From: Candidatus Zipacnadum vermilionense
Lineage (GTDB): Bacteria > Armatimonadota > Zipacnadia > Zipacnadales > Zipacnadaceae
Direction: 5' to 3'
Assembly: GCA_029821755.1 (NCBI GenBank)
Contig: JALGSV010000008.1
Location: 40,411 to 104,410 of the forward strand
Length of the DNA stretch: 64,000 nt
The stretch's first letter is position 1. Each line of letters opens with the position of its first letter. Positions 1 through 8,448 of this stretch are shown one piece after another. The notes beneath the pieces were generated by a model. The model did no database searches, had not been told where the DNA came from, and saw nothing but the letters and a program-made list of their open reading frames with translations. A program made the translations under genes and the position numbers.

Positions 1-87
1 AGCGGCGGCACCTATCTCCCCTATGGTGATTATATGAAACGAGCCTCTTAGTTGTCAACGGCGAAGGGAACGAACTGCGCCACGAAT

Positions 88-1329
88 CTACTGCCCGGTC
101 GGCGCGGGACCCCTCGAGTTGAGCAGAATCTCCGCCACCGCCTGGGGTAAGGTCGGCGACACCGCGGCCGATAAAATCTCCAGATTGGCCTGCCCCACCG
201 CCTTGACGAGCCCGTCTCCCGCGGAGCGTAGGTACAGCCGCGGCGATCCCGTCCGGTCAGAGGACAGCAGCAAATCGCCGCCGGGCGACACCCCCCACAG
301 GCGCTGGTTATCCGGACTGGGCGCCACTGTCTCCAGACCCTCGCCGTTGGGACGCACCTGGCAGATCTGTTGGTTACCCTCGAGGCGCCAGGTGAAATAG
401 AGGTACTGCCCGTCTGGGGACCACACCGGGTGCTGCTCGGGGATGGTATTGGCCAGCACCTTGCGGGCGACGCGCGTGGCCGCGTCCCAGACATATATTT
501 TACCCACACCGCCGTTGTCGGAAACAAAGGCAACCGCGTCGCCCTGCGGCGACCAGACTGGGGAGAGATCGCGGCTGGAGGTCTGCTCGAGCGCGCGGGT
601 TACGCCGGTCGCCGCGTCCAGTTCATACAGGCTGGGCTTCCCAGGCCGCTCGGAAACGAAGACGATGGCATTGCTTTTCGGCGACCAGGTCGGGGAATAG
701 TCCGGTGCGAGGTCGTCGGTCAACTGACGCAGGCCAGTGCCGTCGGCCTTGATGGCCCACAGATCCTGGTTGCCGCTGCGCTCGGAGACGAAGACGATCT
801 GGTGGGCATCGCCGGAGAAGGCCGCCTGGCTGTCCAGGCCCGGCTCGGTGGAGAGTCGCCGCCTGACTACGCCTCCGGCGTCAGCCAGGTACAGATCGGC
901 GTTCCCCTCGCGCACCATACTCAGCACGATCAGGAAGGTATCCGGTTCGCGCCCGACTACGTCGAGGTCCGGCCGGCGCAGGCGGATGCGCTCAATGGCC
1001 TGGGCGGCCTCCACCCCGTTGTCGGTCTCCGGCGCCAGACGGATGACCCAGCGAAAGGCCTCGATAGCGGCCTGGTCGTTGCCCAGGCTCACACACGACC
1101 ACGCCGCTCCCCACCAGGCGTCGGCATAGTTGGGGTCAATCTTGATCGCCGCACGAAACTGATCCAGCGCCGTGGAGTACTTCCGATCCCTCTTCAACGC
1201 CAGGCCGGTCTGGTAATAGCCCTCGGCCCGCGAGTCCCGCTGCGCCCAGACAGCAGCCACTGGCAGCAGCATGGCCGCAGCCAAGGCCAGGTGCAGAAGA
1301 CGTGGCATTGAGGAAGGTGTGCTTTTCAT
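88..1329 (-). CDS. Secreted TPR / TolB-like WD40 (PD40) beta-propeller protein
   Basis: 413 aa. The N-terminus carries a Sec signal peptide (LHLALAAAMLLPVAAVWAQ) and is followed by TPR-like helices at about residues 35-105 (YYQTGLALKRDRKYSTALDQF). The rest is a run of PD40/TolB-type propeller blades, recognised by repeated motifs such as SGDAHQIVFVSERSGNQDLW and WSPDGQYLYFTW. TolB-type propellers usually scaffold periplasmic protein complexes, but the TPR front end and isolation from tol genes mean the partner is unknown. Start uncertain: ATG at 1329 has no good ribosome binding site, and a CATAAT box lies only 6 bases upstream, so the message may be leaderless; an alternative ATG lies at 1308. 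It is followed by 87 bases with no feature I can support. Confidence 0.85.
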   Translation of the reverse strand: MKSTPSSMPRLLHLALAAAMLLPVAAVWAQRDSRAEGYYQTGLALKRDRKYSTALDQFRAAIKIDPNYADAWWGAAWSCVSLGNDQAAIEAFRWVIRLAPETDNGVEAAQAIERIRLRRPDLDVVGREPDTFLIVLSMVREGNADLYLADAGGVVRRRLSTEPGLDSQAAFSGDAHQIVFVSERSGNQDLWAIKADGTGLRQLTDDLAPDYSPTWSPKSNAIVFVSERPGKPSLYELDAATGVTRALEQTSSRDLSPVWSPQGDAVAFVSDNGGVGKIYVWDAATRVARKVLANTIPEQHPVWSPDGQYLYFTWRLEGNQQICQVRPNGEGLETVAPSPDNQRLWGVSPGGDLLLSSDRTGSPRLYLRSAGDGLVKAVGQANLEILSAAVSPTLPQAVAEILLNSRGPAPTGQ

Positions 1330-1347
1330 GCTGCGATTATGCGGGCC

Positions 1348-1398
1348 CGTGAGCCTCTTCCCCCTCCCCTGCGAGGAGAGCGAGGAAGGGGAAGGGGT
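1348..1398. repeat. Dispersed pyrimidine/purine palindrome (CCCCTCCCC…GGGGAAGGGG type)
   Basis: The stretch pairs a C/T-rich arm (CTTCCCCCTCCCCT) with a G/A-rich arm (AGGAAGGGGAAGGGGTGGGG) around a short GCGAGGAGAGCG centre. Related arms occur at about 30086-30140 and inside a coding region at 37470-37500. It lies between two minus-strand genes and has no T-tract, so I read it as a dispersed intergenic repeat, not a terminator. Confidence 0.55.
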
Positions 1399-1407
1399 GG
1401 GGCGAAC

Positions 1408-2499
1408 CTACCACTCCAAACGCGCCGACCCCAGCTTCGACGTGATGCCGGGGCCGTCGTCGTCGTAGCTCAGGGGCAGCTCAATCGTTGCCCCGCCCTC
1501 GCGGCTGGACAGGTAGATGGCTTTGATGATCTCCACCGCGTGACGCGCTTCCCGGCCGGTAATGGCCGGCTCGCGATTCTCACGGATGGCCCGGCAGAGG
1601 TCCTCGACGTGGGCGACATGGCCCACCGAGTTGATGGCGAGCGGATCGGCGGAGGCGCCTTCCTCGGCCTCACCGACCTCCTCGGCCTCCTCGCCCTGGA
1701 TGGCCCACTTGGTGATGGCGTTCCCGTCCATCACGATGGTCCCGTCGTCCCCGCTGATCTCCATGCGCATGTTCAGACCCGGATAGTTAGAGGTGGTACC
1801 CTCCAGCACGCCCAGGGCCCCGTTCTCCCATTCCACAATCGCCACCGCCGTGTCCTCCACAGGGATGTTCCGGGTCAGGTGCCGGGCATAGGCGCTCACG
1901 CGGGCGGCCTTGCCCATGATCCACTGGATCAGGTCAACTCCGTGCACGCCCTGGTTCATCAGGGCGCCGCCGCCGTCCAACTCCCAAGTGGCACGCCAGC
2001 CGGCTGAAGCATAGTAGCTGTGCGCCCGGTACCACTTCTGGTAGCAGTCGCCCAGCACTAACTTGCCCAGCTTACCGCCGCGCACGGCCTCGCGGACCTT
2101 GATGTGCTCGGGCACGGTGCGATTCTGGAAGACGCCGGCCAGCCAGACGTGATTCTCCTCCGCCGCCTGGATGGTCTCGTCGATCTTGCGCAGGGAAATG
2201 TCAACGGGCTTCTCGCACAGGATGTGCTTACCGGCCTCGGCGGCCTTGATGGCGTGGTCACCGTGCATACCGCTGGGGGTGCAGACGCTGACAGCCTGCA
2301 CGTCCTCGCGGATGAGGGCCTCGCCAATGCTGGTGGTCCAGGCGGCGCCGTACTTCTCGGCCAGCGCCTGGGCGCGTTCCTCGATGACATCGCAGACACA
2401 CACGAGCTTGGCGTCGGCCGCCGCCTCAATGGCCTGGGCATGGGTGGGGCCGATCACGCCCGCTCCGATGATGGCAAAACCAAGGGGTTCCTGAGACAT
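1408..2499 (-). CDS. Gfo/Idh/MocA family NAD(P)-dependent oxidoreductase
   Basis: 363 aa. Residues 6-20 form the Rossmann dinucleotide motif (FAIIGAGVIGPTHAQAI), followed by the family hallmark EKPVD at about residue 95 (LCEKPVDISLRKID), where the Lys takes part in catalysis, and a C-terminal alpha/beta domain with …GGGALMNQGVHGVDLIQW…. Members oxidise or reduce sugars, inositols or related polyols; the substrate cannot be read from sequence. I chose ATG at 2499 (MSQEPLG) because AGGAGTGAA sits 8 bases before it; the upstream in-frame GTG overlaps that binding site. The stretch GEEAEEVGEAEEGA is an acidic surface insertion in the C-terminal domain. Confidence 0.93.
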   Translation of the reverse strand: MSQEPLGFAIIGAGVIGPTHAQAIEAAADAKLVCVCDVIEERAQALAEKYGAAWTTSIGEALIREDVQAVSVCTPSGMHGDHAIKAAEAGKHILCEKPVDISLRKIDETIQAAEENHVWLAGVFQNRTVPEHIKVREAVRGGKLGKLVLGDCYQKWYRAHSYYASAGWRATWELDGGGALMNQGVHGVDLIQWIMGKAARVSAYARHLTRNIPVEDTAVAIVEWENGALGVLEGTTSNYPGLNMRMEISGDDGTIVMDGNAITKWAIQGEEAEEVGEAEEGASADPLAINSVGHVAHVEDLCRAIRENREPAITGREARHAVEIIKAIYLSSREGGATIELPLSYDDDGPGITSKLGSARLEW

Positions 2500-2674
2500 G
2501 AACTTCACTCCTGACTTATGCTGGGGCCTAGCGGCGCTTAGACCGCTCTTCTATTTCTATGTCGGGCGGCGAAGCTCCTCCTTGACCGCCCAGGCGTGTA
2601 TTACTCCTTCTTGGTCCGCCATCTCCGCCGACCCCGGCCCGCGGCGGATGTAGTCTATCGCCTCGTGCGCGCCC

Positions 2675-3106
2675 CTATCTCCCGGCACTAATCCGCGCGC
2701 CTTTCTTAGCCAAGGCATCCGCCCGCTCGTTGTGCTCGCGGCCGGCGTGGCAAATGTCAAAGTGCTCGAGTTTGGCGCTGAGTTCCTTGGCTCGCGCATA
2801 CAGCGGCTTGATGGCCTCCGTCCGCACCCGGTATTTGCCCTGGAGTTGGCGGCACATGAACTCGCTGTCGCTGATCGCGTGCAGGCGCTTGACACCGAGG
2901 TTGAGCGCCTCGGAGAGGCCCGCGATGAGGGCCTTGTACTCGGCCACGCCCACGGTGGTGATGCCCAGGGGCACCGCCTTCTCGGCGATAGTCCGGCCCT
3001 CCTCATCGAGCAGGACGTAGGCGGCCCCGGCCGGGCCGGGGTTGCCGCTGGAGGCGCCGTCGGTATAGAGGGTAGCGGCGTTGGCGGGTTGCTTCGTGGA
3101 GTTCAT
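2675..3106 (-). CDS. RNase HI-like ribonuclease
   Basis: 143 aa, a complete short RNase H fold. The four acidic catalytic residues of the family are visible: D15 in LYTDGASSGNPGPAG, E56 in VAEYKALIAGL, D80 in AISDSEF and D130 in HAGREHNERADALAKKG. It should cleave the RNA strand of RNA-DNA hybrids. It is closer to the reverse-transcriptase-like RNase HI group than to classical RnhA, since the basic handle loop is short. The ATG overlaps the stop codon of the upstream membrane protein (ATGA), with AAGGAAGAA as binding site, so the two are translationally coupled. After the stop the next frame continues as a protein-like tail down to 2557 (see findings). Confidence 0.93.
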   Translation of the reverse strand: MNSTKQPANAATLYTDGASSGNPGPAGAAYVLLDEEGRTIAEKAVPLGITTVGVAEYKALIAGLSEALNLGVKRLHAISDSEFMCRQLQGKYRVRTEAIKPLYARAKELSAKLEHFDICHAGREHNERADALAKKGARISAGR

Positions 3107-4155
3107 TGGTTTAGTTCTTCCTTTGCTGTAATGTCGGCCGGCGGTGGTGGAGGCAGGGGGGGCGGAGGCGGGGCCACCGGTTGCAGCAGCAGCGCCGGTG
3201 GCGGCAGGTCCCTGGCAGCCGCGGAGGCCTTCAGCCCCAGGTTGGCCGCCATCACCTCCAGGTCAAAGCCCTCCTGTCGTACCCGCAGGTCGTAGTAGAT
3301 GACGACTTGCCCGCCCATGGTGATGGGCATCACCAACAACGTCACCAGCGATACCAGCGCGCCCACCAGGGCATTGGTGAGGGGGAAGCTCTGCATGTCC
3401 GAGGCGCTCGCGGCCTGCGAGGCAATGGTCAGCCCGTAGGCGAGCATCATCGGTAGCGCCACCAGCAAGCCCAGCAGGGCGTAAGCCGCCAGCGCCCGCT
3501 TCCAGCCAGGGCGGACCAGTCGGAAGGACCGGCCTATCGCGTCGATAGCGTTCCGGCGCTCCACCACGATCGCCGGGATGGCCGCCAGCAGCAGCAGGAA
3601 CCCCGCCAACATCAGGACCAGCATGATCAGCCCTCCGGCTATCATCAGTCCGATCCCGAGGGCCGGGGAGCTCACGGCCGCAAAGCCCCCCGCAAACAGC
3701 AACGGCACCCCGACGACCACGACCGCCATGCCCATGCCGAACTGGATGATGAGCTGCGCCAGGAAGAGCTGTAGCCACCAGGGCGCGGCCCGGCGGTAAG
3801 CCTCCCGTATGGTCACCGTCCGACCCAGGTACAGGTCCGAGACCGCCAGGGCCACCGCTCCGGCCGACAACGGGGCGAGAACCAGGGCACCGAGATAGTA
3901 GACCCCCAGGATGGCCATCCCGGCCATCCCGGCAACGGCCATGGCCCACCCGGGCAGGTTGTCGGAGGTGCCCTGAGACATGCCCCAGGCCCACAGGCCG
4001 CCGCCGATCACCTGCAGACCCAGCAGGGGCGCATGAACGACCGCCACCACACCCAGCAACGTGCCGAAGTTGTGCCGGTACAGCCCCACGGCCGCGTCGA
4101 GGAGGTCAGTAACCGTCCTGGCCTTGAGGGGGATGGAACCCGGTGTGGCGTTCAT
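3103..4155 (-). CDS. Polytopic membrane protein, glycerophosphodiesterase-membrane-domain-like
   Basis: 350 aa from the ATG at 4155, which has a strong GGGAGGA site 6 bases upstream; the ORF track extends 50 codons further without such a site. About six hydrophobic segments follow an amphipathic N-terminus (PLKARTVTDLLDAAVGLYRHNF), the usual opening of the DUF7544 / glycerophosphoryl-diester-phosphodiesterase membrane-domain families. A cytoplasmic-looking helix (PAIVVERRNAIDAIGRSFRL) and a proline-rich C-terminus (PPALLLQPVAPPPPPLPPPP) are typical of that group. No catalytic residues are apparent. The role is unknown. It is coupled to the RNase H gene by a 4-base stop/start overlap. Confidence 0.75.
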   Translation of the reverse strand: MNATPGSIPLKARTVTDLLDAAVGLYRHNFGTLLGVVAVVHAPLLGLQVIGGGLWAWGMSQGTSDNLPGWAMAVAGMAGMAILGVYYLGALVLAPLSAGAVALAVSDLYLGRTVTIREAYRRAAPWWLQLFLAQLIIQFGMGMAVVVVGVPLLFAGGFAAVSSPALGIGLMIAGGLIMLVLMLAGFLLLLAAIPAIVVERRNAIDAIGRSFRLVRPGWKRALAAYALLGLLVALPMMLAYGLTIASQAASASDMQSFPLTNALVGALVSLVTLLVMPITMGGQVVIYYDLRVRQEGFDLEVMAANLGLKASAAARDLPPPALLLQPVAPPPPPLPPPPPADITAKEELNQ

Positions 4156-4350
4156 GCGTCCTCCCGCCGCGATGAGGGAGCGACCCCGGGCCCGGCGGCC
4201 GAGGTCAGGCGGGGTCGCCACGTGTGGGCGGAGGCGGCCCGGTCCGGTGGTTGGCGCGAGAGGCACGGAATCGGGAAGCGCCCCCTCAAGTTCCGGGGCC
4301 TTCATGCCGATACGCCAGACATTCTAAGTCTGTCGGGGAGGACACTTACC

Positions 4351-4509
4351 GTGATCGCAGCTCTCATCGCACTCGTACTCGTCGCCGGGGGACTGGGCCT
4401 GCTCGGCCTGTGTGCCGGCCTGCGGGCCAGCCAGTGCTCGCAGCTTCTGGAAGAGTCGCCGGAACTCGCCGCCCCCCCGGCGCCGGTAGAGCTTCCCCGT
4501 GCCGCTTAG
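4351..4509 (+). CDS. Possible small single-pass membrane protein
   Basis: 52 codons from a GTG preceded by GGGGAGG at 8 bases. The predicted product starts with one long hydrophobic helix (IAALIALVLVAGGLGLLGL), then Cys-containing CAGLRASQCSQLL and a Pro/Ala-rich end. It is too short for the ORF track, except as part of a longer ORF that lacks its own site. Divergent from the upstream membrane protein. No homologue recognised; the compact helix and good binding site are the only support. Confidence 0.4.
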   Translation: MIAALIALVLVAGGLGLLGLCAGLRASQCSQLLEESPELAAPPAPVELPRAA

Positions 4510-4868
4510 TCCGTATTCCCCAACACCCTCCCCGATTCCTGCCCCACCTCCGCGCACTGGTGCACACCCATCGCTGCGGGCGTGTTCTCTTCCCTAAGGA
4601 GGGGCCGGATGAGCGGCGTCCGCGCCGGGAATCCGGCCCGCCGGCCGTGGGCAGGAGCGGACCGGATTCGCTGCGCTCATCACGGTCTCTCCTGGAACCG
4701 CTCCTGCGCCACTTCTACTCGTGCTCGCTTGCCTGGTGAGAACCAATCCTCACAGCAGCGAACAGCCCCCATCGCCACCTCCTCTTGACAGACCGTGCCT
4801 CCTTCTCCACACTCCGATGACACTCCTATAAGAGTCCCACAAGACGGATTCCACGGAAGGGACTCACG
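4510..4868. other. Intergenic stretch without a supportable gene
   Basis: About 360 bases. It holds a TTGACA hexamer (4785-4790) and a TATAAG hexamer (4827-4832), but they are 36 bases apart and so do not form one promoter. They may be remains of the promoter that drove the porin pseudogene downstream. No RNA gene or convincing hairpin was found. Confidence 0.5.
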
Positions 4869-5606
4869 GTGACCTTACGCTAGCAGAACACTTGTATGGG
4901 TGCTGGCAGGGCGGGGGATGGCGCTCTCTCTGATTCCGGCGCCGCGGGCGGACATGGTTTTCAGCGGCTACACCCAGGCGCGGCTTACCGTCTTTGACCA
5001 AGCGCTCGACAAGTCCGACGGATTCGACGTGGCCCGAGCGCGATTGAAGTACGCGGGGCCGATCAACGACAGGGGCACGACCGCCACTCTGCAGATTGAC
5101 CTCGCCAAGCTCGATGATCGCCAGAGTGACAGCGATCCACGTAACCGCCACGTCACCCTCAAAGACGCCTGGGTGCAGCACCCCCTGAGCGAGGCGTGGC
5201 GGGGGTCTCCTACACCACGGCCCAGCGGGAGCGCACCGTCGGCGACCTGACCCAGGACTTCGATCAGAGCTGCTTGGGCATCCACCTGCGCTACAACGGC
5301 GAACAGGGCCTCAACCTGCAGACCGAGTACTACCAAGGCGAAATCCTGGGTGTGGACAGCCAGGGCTGGTACGGGCAGGTGGAGTACACAGCGAATCCCC
5401 AAGGCCTGAAGCCCTTCTACCGCTACGACGTGTTCGATGACGGGAGGGCCGGGCACCAGACCTACTGGCGCCACACTTGGGGCGTGGCCCTGGATGCCGT
5501 CCAGAACGAGTGTTTCACCCTCCAAGCTAAGCGCTACGACGACCTCAAGGGAGGCACTTTCACCAATTACAGCCTGCCATACCAGTACTCGTATGGCGAT
5601 AAGTAG
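4869..5606 (+). pseudogene. Decayed porin (frameshifts plus internal deletion)
   Basis: Two reading frames together spell an outer-membrane porin. Frame 1 carries the end of a signal peptide (LSLIPAPRADMVFSGYTQ) and early strands (FDVARARLKYAGPINDRG…); near 5196 coding switches to frame 3, giving the C-terminal strands (WYGQVEYTANPQGLKPFYRY, ending QYSYGDK). A second frameshift lies at the very start: a GTG with a GGAAGGG site opens as VTLR-stop, while ASRTLVWVLAG continues in another frame. The joined protein would be about 240 aa, much shorter than the 404-aa porin downstream, so a central block has also been deleted. The last residue is not aromatic as porins normally require, so the C-terminus may also be damaged. 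Confidence 0.8.
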
Positions 5607-5681
5607 GGCGTAGCGCCTCCGGGCGCGAAGACCCGCGTCCGGAGAGAACTGGGGCGAGGGAGGAAAAAAGCCCTGCGGGCC

Positions 5682-5711
5682 TTTACAGCCGGGGTTTGAG
5701 GGTGGTATACT
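5682..5711 (+). promoter_or_regulatory. Promoter of the initiator tRNA
   Basis: TTTACA (-35) and TATACT (-10) separated by 18 bases. Transcription would start near 5718, about 15 bases before the tRNA 5' end. Confidence 0.75.
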
Positions 5712-5732
5712 GAGTTCGTCAGTCAAACATGA

Positions 5733-5809
5733 CGCGGGGTGGAGCAGTCCGGTAGCTCGCAAGGCTCATAACCTTGAGGTCGCGGGTTCGAATCCCGCCC
5801 CCGCTACCA
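5733..5809 (+). tRNA. Initiator tRNA-fMet (CAU), CCA encoded
   Basis: 77 nt cloverleaf that folds fully. Initiator features: C1 faces U72 with no Watson-Crick pair, the D stem has A11-U24, the D-loop has the length seen in the E. coli initiator, and the T arm is GCGGG-TTCGAAT-CCCGC. The anticodon loop is CTCATAA. The anticodon stem reads CAAGG/CCTTG, so the three pairs next to the loop are A29-U41, G30-C40 and G31-C39 instead of the canonical three G-C pairs. The gene stands alone between its own promoter and terminator. Confidence 0.95.
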
Positions 5810-5823
5810 ATGCCTTATTCCAT

Positions 5824-5853
5824 GGGCCCGGCTGAGTTAGCCGGGCCCTTTTT
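5824..5853 (+). terminator. Intrinsic terminator of tRNA-fMet
   Basis: A perfect 10-bp stem GGGCCCGGCT/AGCCGGGCCC with a GAGTT loop is followed by five T, 14 bases after the tRNA CCA end. Confidence 0.93.
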
Positions 5854-6092
5854 CCCTAGCGAGGCAGCCTGCCCTGCCTTCTCATGACCCGTAGCGCCTC
5901 CCCCAGGCGCGGAGCGGAGGCTCTGCGTTAGGTGTGGTGCTTGTACCCCCTCTGGCGCCCACGGGAGTGTATCCTTACCTGACCTACCCGAATGGCCCTT
6001 GCCCTCATACCGCGCGTTATCGCGCTATCACGAAGGCGTAGGAGCCGTCTGAGAGGCGGCCCATGCCGCACAATCAAAGGGAGGACAGAAGT

Positions 6093-7307
6093 ATGCGCAG
6101 TAAGTGGTATTTCCTGCTGCTCGTCATCCTGCTCCTGATCGTCGTCCGGCCGCTGCTGGCCGCCGACGCCACAGGTGCGATGACCCCCGAAGAGATGCGC
6201 GCCAAGTGCATCGAGATCGACGCCGCGTGCGCGGCAGCCATGCAGAACGTCGAGGACCTACAGGCCCTCAAAGCCGTACTGCTCGGGGAACTAGGAGAAG
6301 GCGCGCCGCCGGCGTCGGTCTCCAAGCCCTCGGCCTGGGCAGACAAGATCGTCATCAGCGGTTACTTCCAGAACCGCTACGAGCATTTCTCGCCCGGCGT
6401 AGGCGCTGGGGCGGCCAACGAGGACCGCTTTGGCATGCGCCGCTTGTACCTGAACCTGCTAATCAAGACCGGCGGGCGAGCCAGTGGGGTACTAACCTTT
6501 GGCTCCGACGGCCCGAACATCAGGAAGACCGACACCGCCTGGCACAACATCTTCTGTGACTACAAGGTCACCGACACGGACACCTTGCGCTTCGGCCAGG
6601 GACCGAACCAGTTTGGTCTGGAAGCCTGGCAGTCCTCGGGCCGGCGGCTACCGTTTGAGCGCTCCGCGGTCGTCGAGGGCGGCACCCGGGGCAAGCCGGC
6701 TGGCTTCTACTTCTTGGGCTGGAATGACCGCGGCCTCTGGTGGATCCACACCCCGAAGGACCGGACCCGCTTGCCTCAGACCGTAGTCAGCGTGGTTAAC
6801 GGCTCGTTCCTCAACGATCCGTTGAACAACAGCCGCGCCGTGGCCGTGGACCTGAAGTGGCAGCCGAAGTGGGGGATGTATGGTATCTCCTGGCTCAACT
6901 CCACCTTCACCCAGCCGGCCGCACCCAATGTCGTCTGGCACCCGCGCGTACCGCAGGGCCCCTTCGCCCGCAACGCCTGGGATGGCTACGTGCGGTACGT
7001 CGCGCCTAACGACTGGGCTGTGCAGACGGAGTTCATCGGCGGCCGCATGGCCGGGAACTCGGTGCGCGGCTGGTACGGTCAGCTTGAGAAGGTGCTGCCG
7101 AATGCTCCAGGAACCGCATTCGCCAAGTACGAGTGGTATGATCCCAATACCAATGACGGCATGAGCAGCGACATCTACCGGGCGTGGATCCTGGGATACG
7201 CGCACCAGTTGGATAAGAACAACCGCATCACCGCTCAGGGCACGTGGGGCAAGATCGGCACGAGCACCCCGCGCGAGAGCGGCGTGTCGTGGCAGTACGG
7301 CTTCTAG
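6093..7307 (+). CDS. Outer-membrane porin (16-strand type)
   Basis: 404 aa from the ATG at 6093 (AGGGAGG site 9 bases upstream). An N-terminal signal peptide (FLLLVILLLIVVRPLLAADA) precedes a predicted coiled segment at about residues 30-70 (MTPEEMRAKCIEIDAACAAA…), then alternating beta strands such as KIVISGYFQNRYEHF and RFGMRRLYLNLLIKTGG. It ends in the aromatic SWQYGF expected for BAM-mediated insertion. It resembles carbohydrate- or phosphate-selective porins, but the substrate cannot be assigned. Paralogous in style to the broken porin 1.2 kb upstream. A terminator follows directly. Confidence 0.85.
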   Translation: MRSKWYFLLLVILLLIVVRPLLAADATGAMTPEEMRAKCIEIDAACAAAMQNVEDLQALKAVLLGELGEGAPPASVSKPSAWADKIVISGYFQNRYEHFSPGVGAGAANEDRFGMRRLYLNLLIKTGGRASGVLTFGSDGPNIRKTDTAWHNIFCDYKVTDTDTLRFGQGPNQFGLEAWQSSGRRLPFERSAVVEGGTRGKPAGFYFLGWNDRGLWWIHTPKDRTRLPQTVVSVVNGSFLNDPLNNSRAVAVDLKWQPKWGMYGISWLNSTFTQPAAPNVVWHPRVPQGPFARNAWDGYVRYVAPNDWAVQTEFIGGRMAGNSVRGWYGQLEKVLPNAPGTAFAKYEWYDPNTNDGMSSDIYRAWILGYAHQLDKNNRITAQGTWGKIGTSTPRESGVSWQYGF

Positions 7308-7335
7308 CGCCCAGCTGGTAAGCCCGCAGTAAGCA

Positions 7336-7371
7336 CAGGGAGGACCCGCGCGGATCCTCCCTGTTTGCTTT
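7336..7371 (+). terminator. Intrinsic terminator after the porin
   Basis: Stem CAGGGAGGA/TCCTCCCTG with a CCCGCGCGGA loop, followed by TTTGCTTT. Confidence 0.85.
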
Positions 7372-7406
7372 ACTGCCGCCTGTCTTGCCGTTACGGTAAA
7401 CCCGTC

Positions 7407-8336
7407 TTACAGCCACCTCGCCAGGAACCGCCAGGCCACGTCTCCCCGCCACTCGTGGCCGCCCTCGAAGGCGACGAACTCGAACCTCTCCCCCACTCCC
7501 AGCCGGTCGTAGTAGGCCGCCGCCCGCGTAGCCAGGCGCTGCGCGTCGCCCACCCGGAACATCGCGTCCTCCTCCCCCACCTGCACCTGCAGCGGCCGGG
7601 GGCACGCCAGCGCCACCCGCGCCGGGTCGATCTCCGGGCGCAGGAGCAGGGCGTCCAAAGCGCGGGACACCTTGGCCACCTCAACGGCGGTCAGACTGGT
7701 GCCCAGTAGGCGCAGTCGGGCATCCAGACGCGAGCGCACGCCCGGCGGGAGGGGCGAGTCGGCCGCTTGGTCGGAGAAGGGGTTGAAGACTAGGTGGGGG
7801 GCGAAGACCACGTACCCGCGCGCTGCTGCGCCGCGGATCATGTCGTGGTAGTTGGCCCCGCCCTGGAAGATCGCGGTCTCGGGGGTCCCCCCTCCCCCAT
7901 GCTGGGCGAAGATCAAGGGGGCCGGGGCCGAAAGGCCTTGCGGGACGAGGTAGAGCCCGTACGCGTGCAGGGCCGCCTCCGGTGGCTCCGGCGTCTCGCT
8001 GGTGCGGGGTGGCGCGCCTGTGACCTCCACCCAACACCGGTAGTACTTCGCCACGCGGTCCTCCCCGACCGCTTCCATACGCACCTCCCCGGCTGGCCCC
8101 AGTCCCGGCGGCGGATACCCGGTCCGCGCCCGGAGCAACTCCCGTAGCGGCTCGCTAGTGCGCAGGTACGCCTCCTCACTGGAGAAGTCGGCGGCATACG
8201 GCTCGCGTTCCTCGGCAGCCTCCCCCAACCGCTGGGTATAGGCCTCCATCTCCCGCCACTGTTCCTCGCGGTGGGGCATGGAGGCGGTCAAGTCCTCCTC
8301 GTACAACTCCTGCTTCCCGGCATCGTCAACGGCCAC
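7407..8336 (-). CDS. Alpha/beta hydrolase (acetyl-xylan-esterase / dienelactone-hydrolase style) lacking the nucleophile elbow
   Basis: 309 aa from GTG 8336, which has AGGAGGT 8 bases upstream; the track's TTG start lies before this site. A helical front end precedes a hydrolase core with the oxyanion-loop-like FAQHGGGG, RGYVVFAPHL, then EIDPARV. In relatives this strand leads into GxSxGG and about 60-70 further residues, but here EIDPARVA runs straight into LACPRPLQVQVGEEDAMF, the strand bearing the acid. The acid (GEED) and base (EGGHEW) regions remain. The frame is intact, so either an in-frame deletion removed the catalytic Ser or the protein now has another role. No signal peptide was seen. 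Confidence 0.82.
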   Translation of the reverse strand: MAVDDAGKQELYEEDLTASMPHREEQWREMEAYTQRLGEAAEEREPYAADFSSEEAYLRTSEPLRELLRARTGYPPPGLGPAGEVRMEAVGEDRVAKYYRCWVEVTGAPPRTSETPEPPEAALHAYGLYLVPQGLSAPAPLIFAQHGGGGTPETAIFQGGANYHDMIRGAAARGYVVFAPHLVFNPFSDQAADSPLPPGVRSRLDARLRLLGTSLTAVEVAKVSRALDALLLRPEIDPARVALACPRPLQVQVGEEDAMFRVGDAQRLATRAAAYYDRLGVGERFEFVAFEGGHEWRGDVAWRFLARWL

Positions 8337-8448
8337 GCGTGGTACCTCCTGTTGCGTCCTCGTGTGTCCCCACAAACTTCGGCGGCGCCGGCCTATCGAC
8401 CTGCGCCGCCTTCCCTATTCGCGTCTGGCGATTCGCCTTCCGCCGAGC

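Noticed and set aside
4785-4832. TTGACA and TATAAG as one promoter
   Set aside because: The spacing is 36 bases, far from the 16-18 needed.
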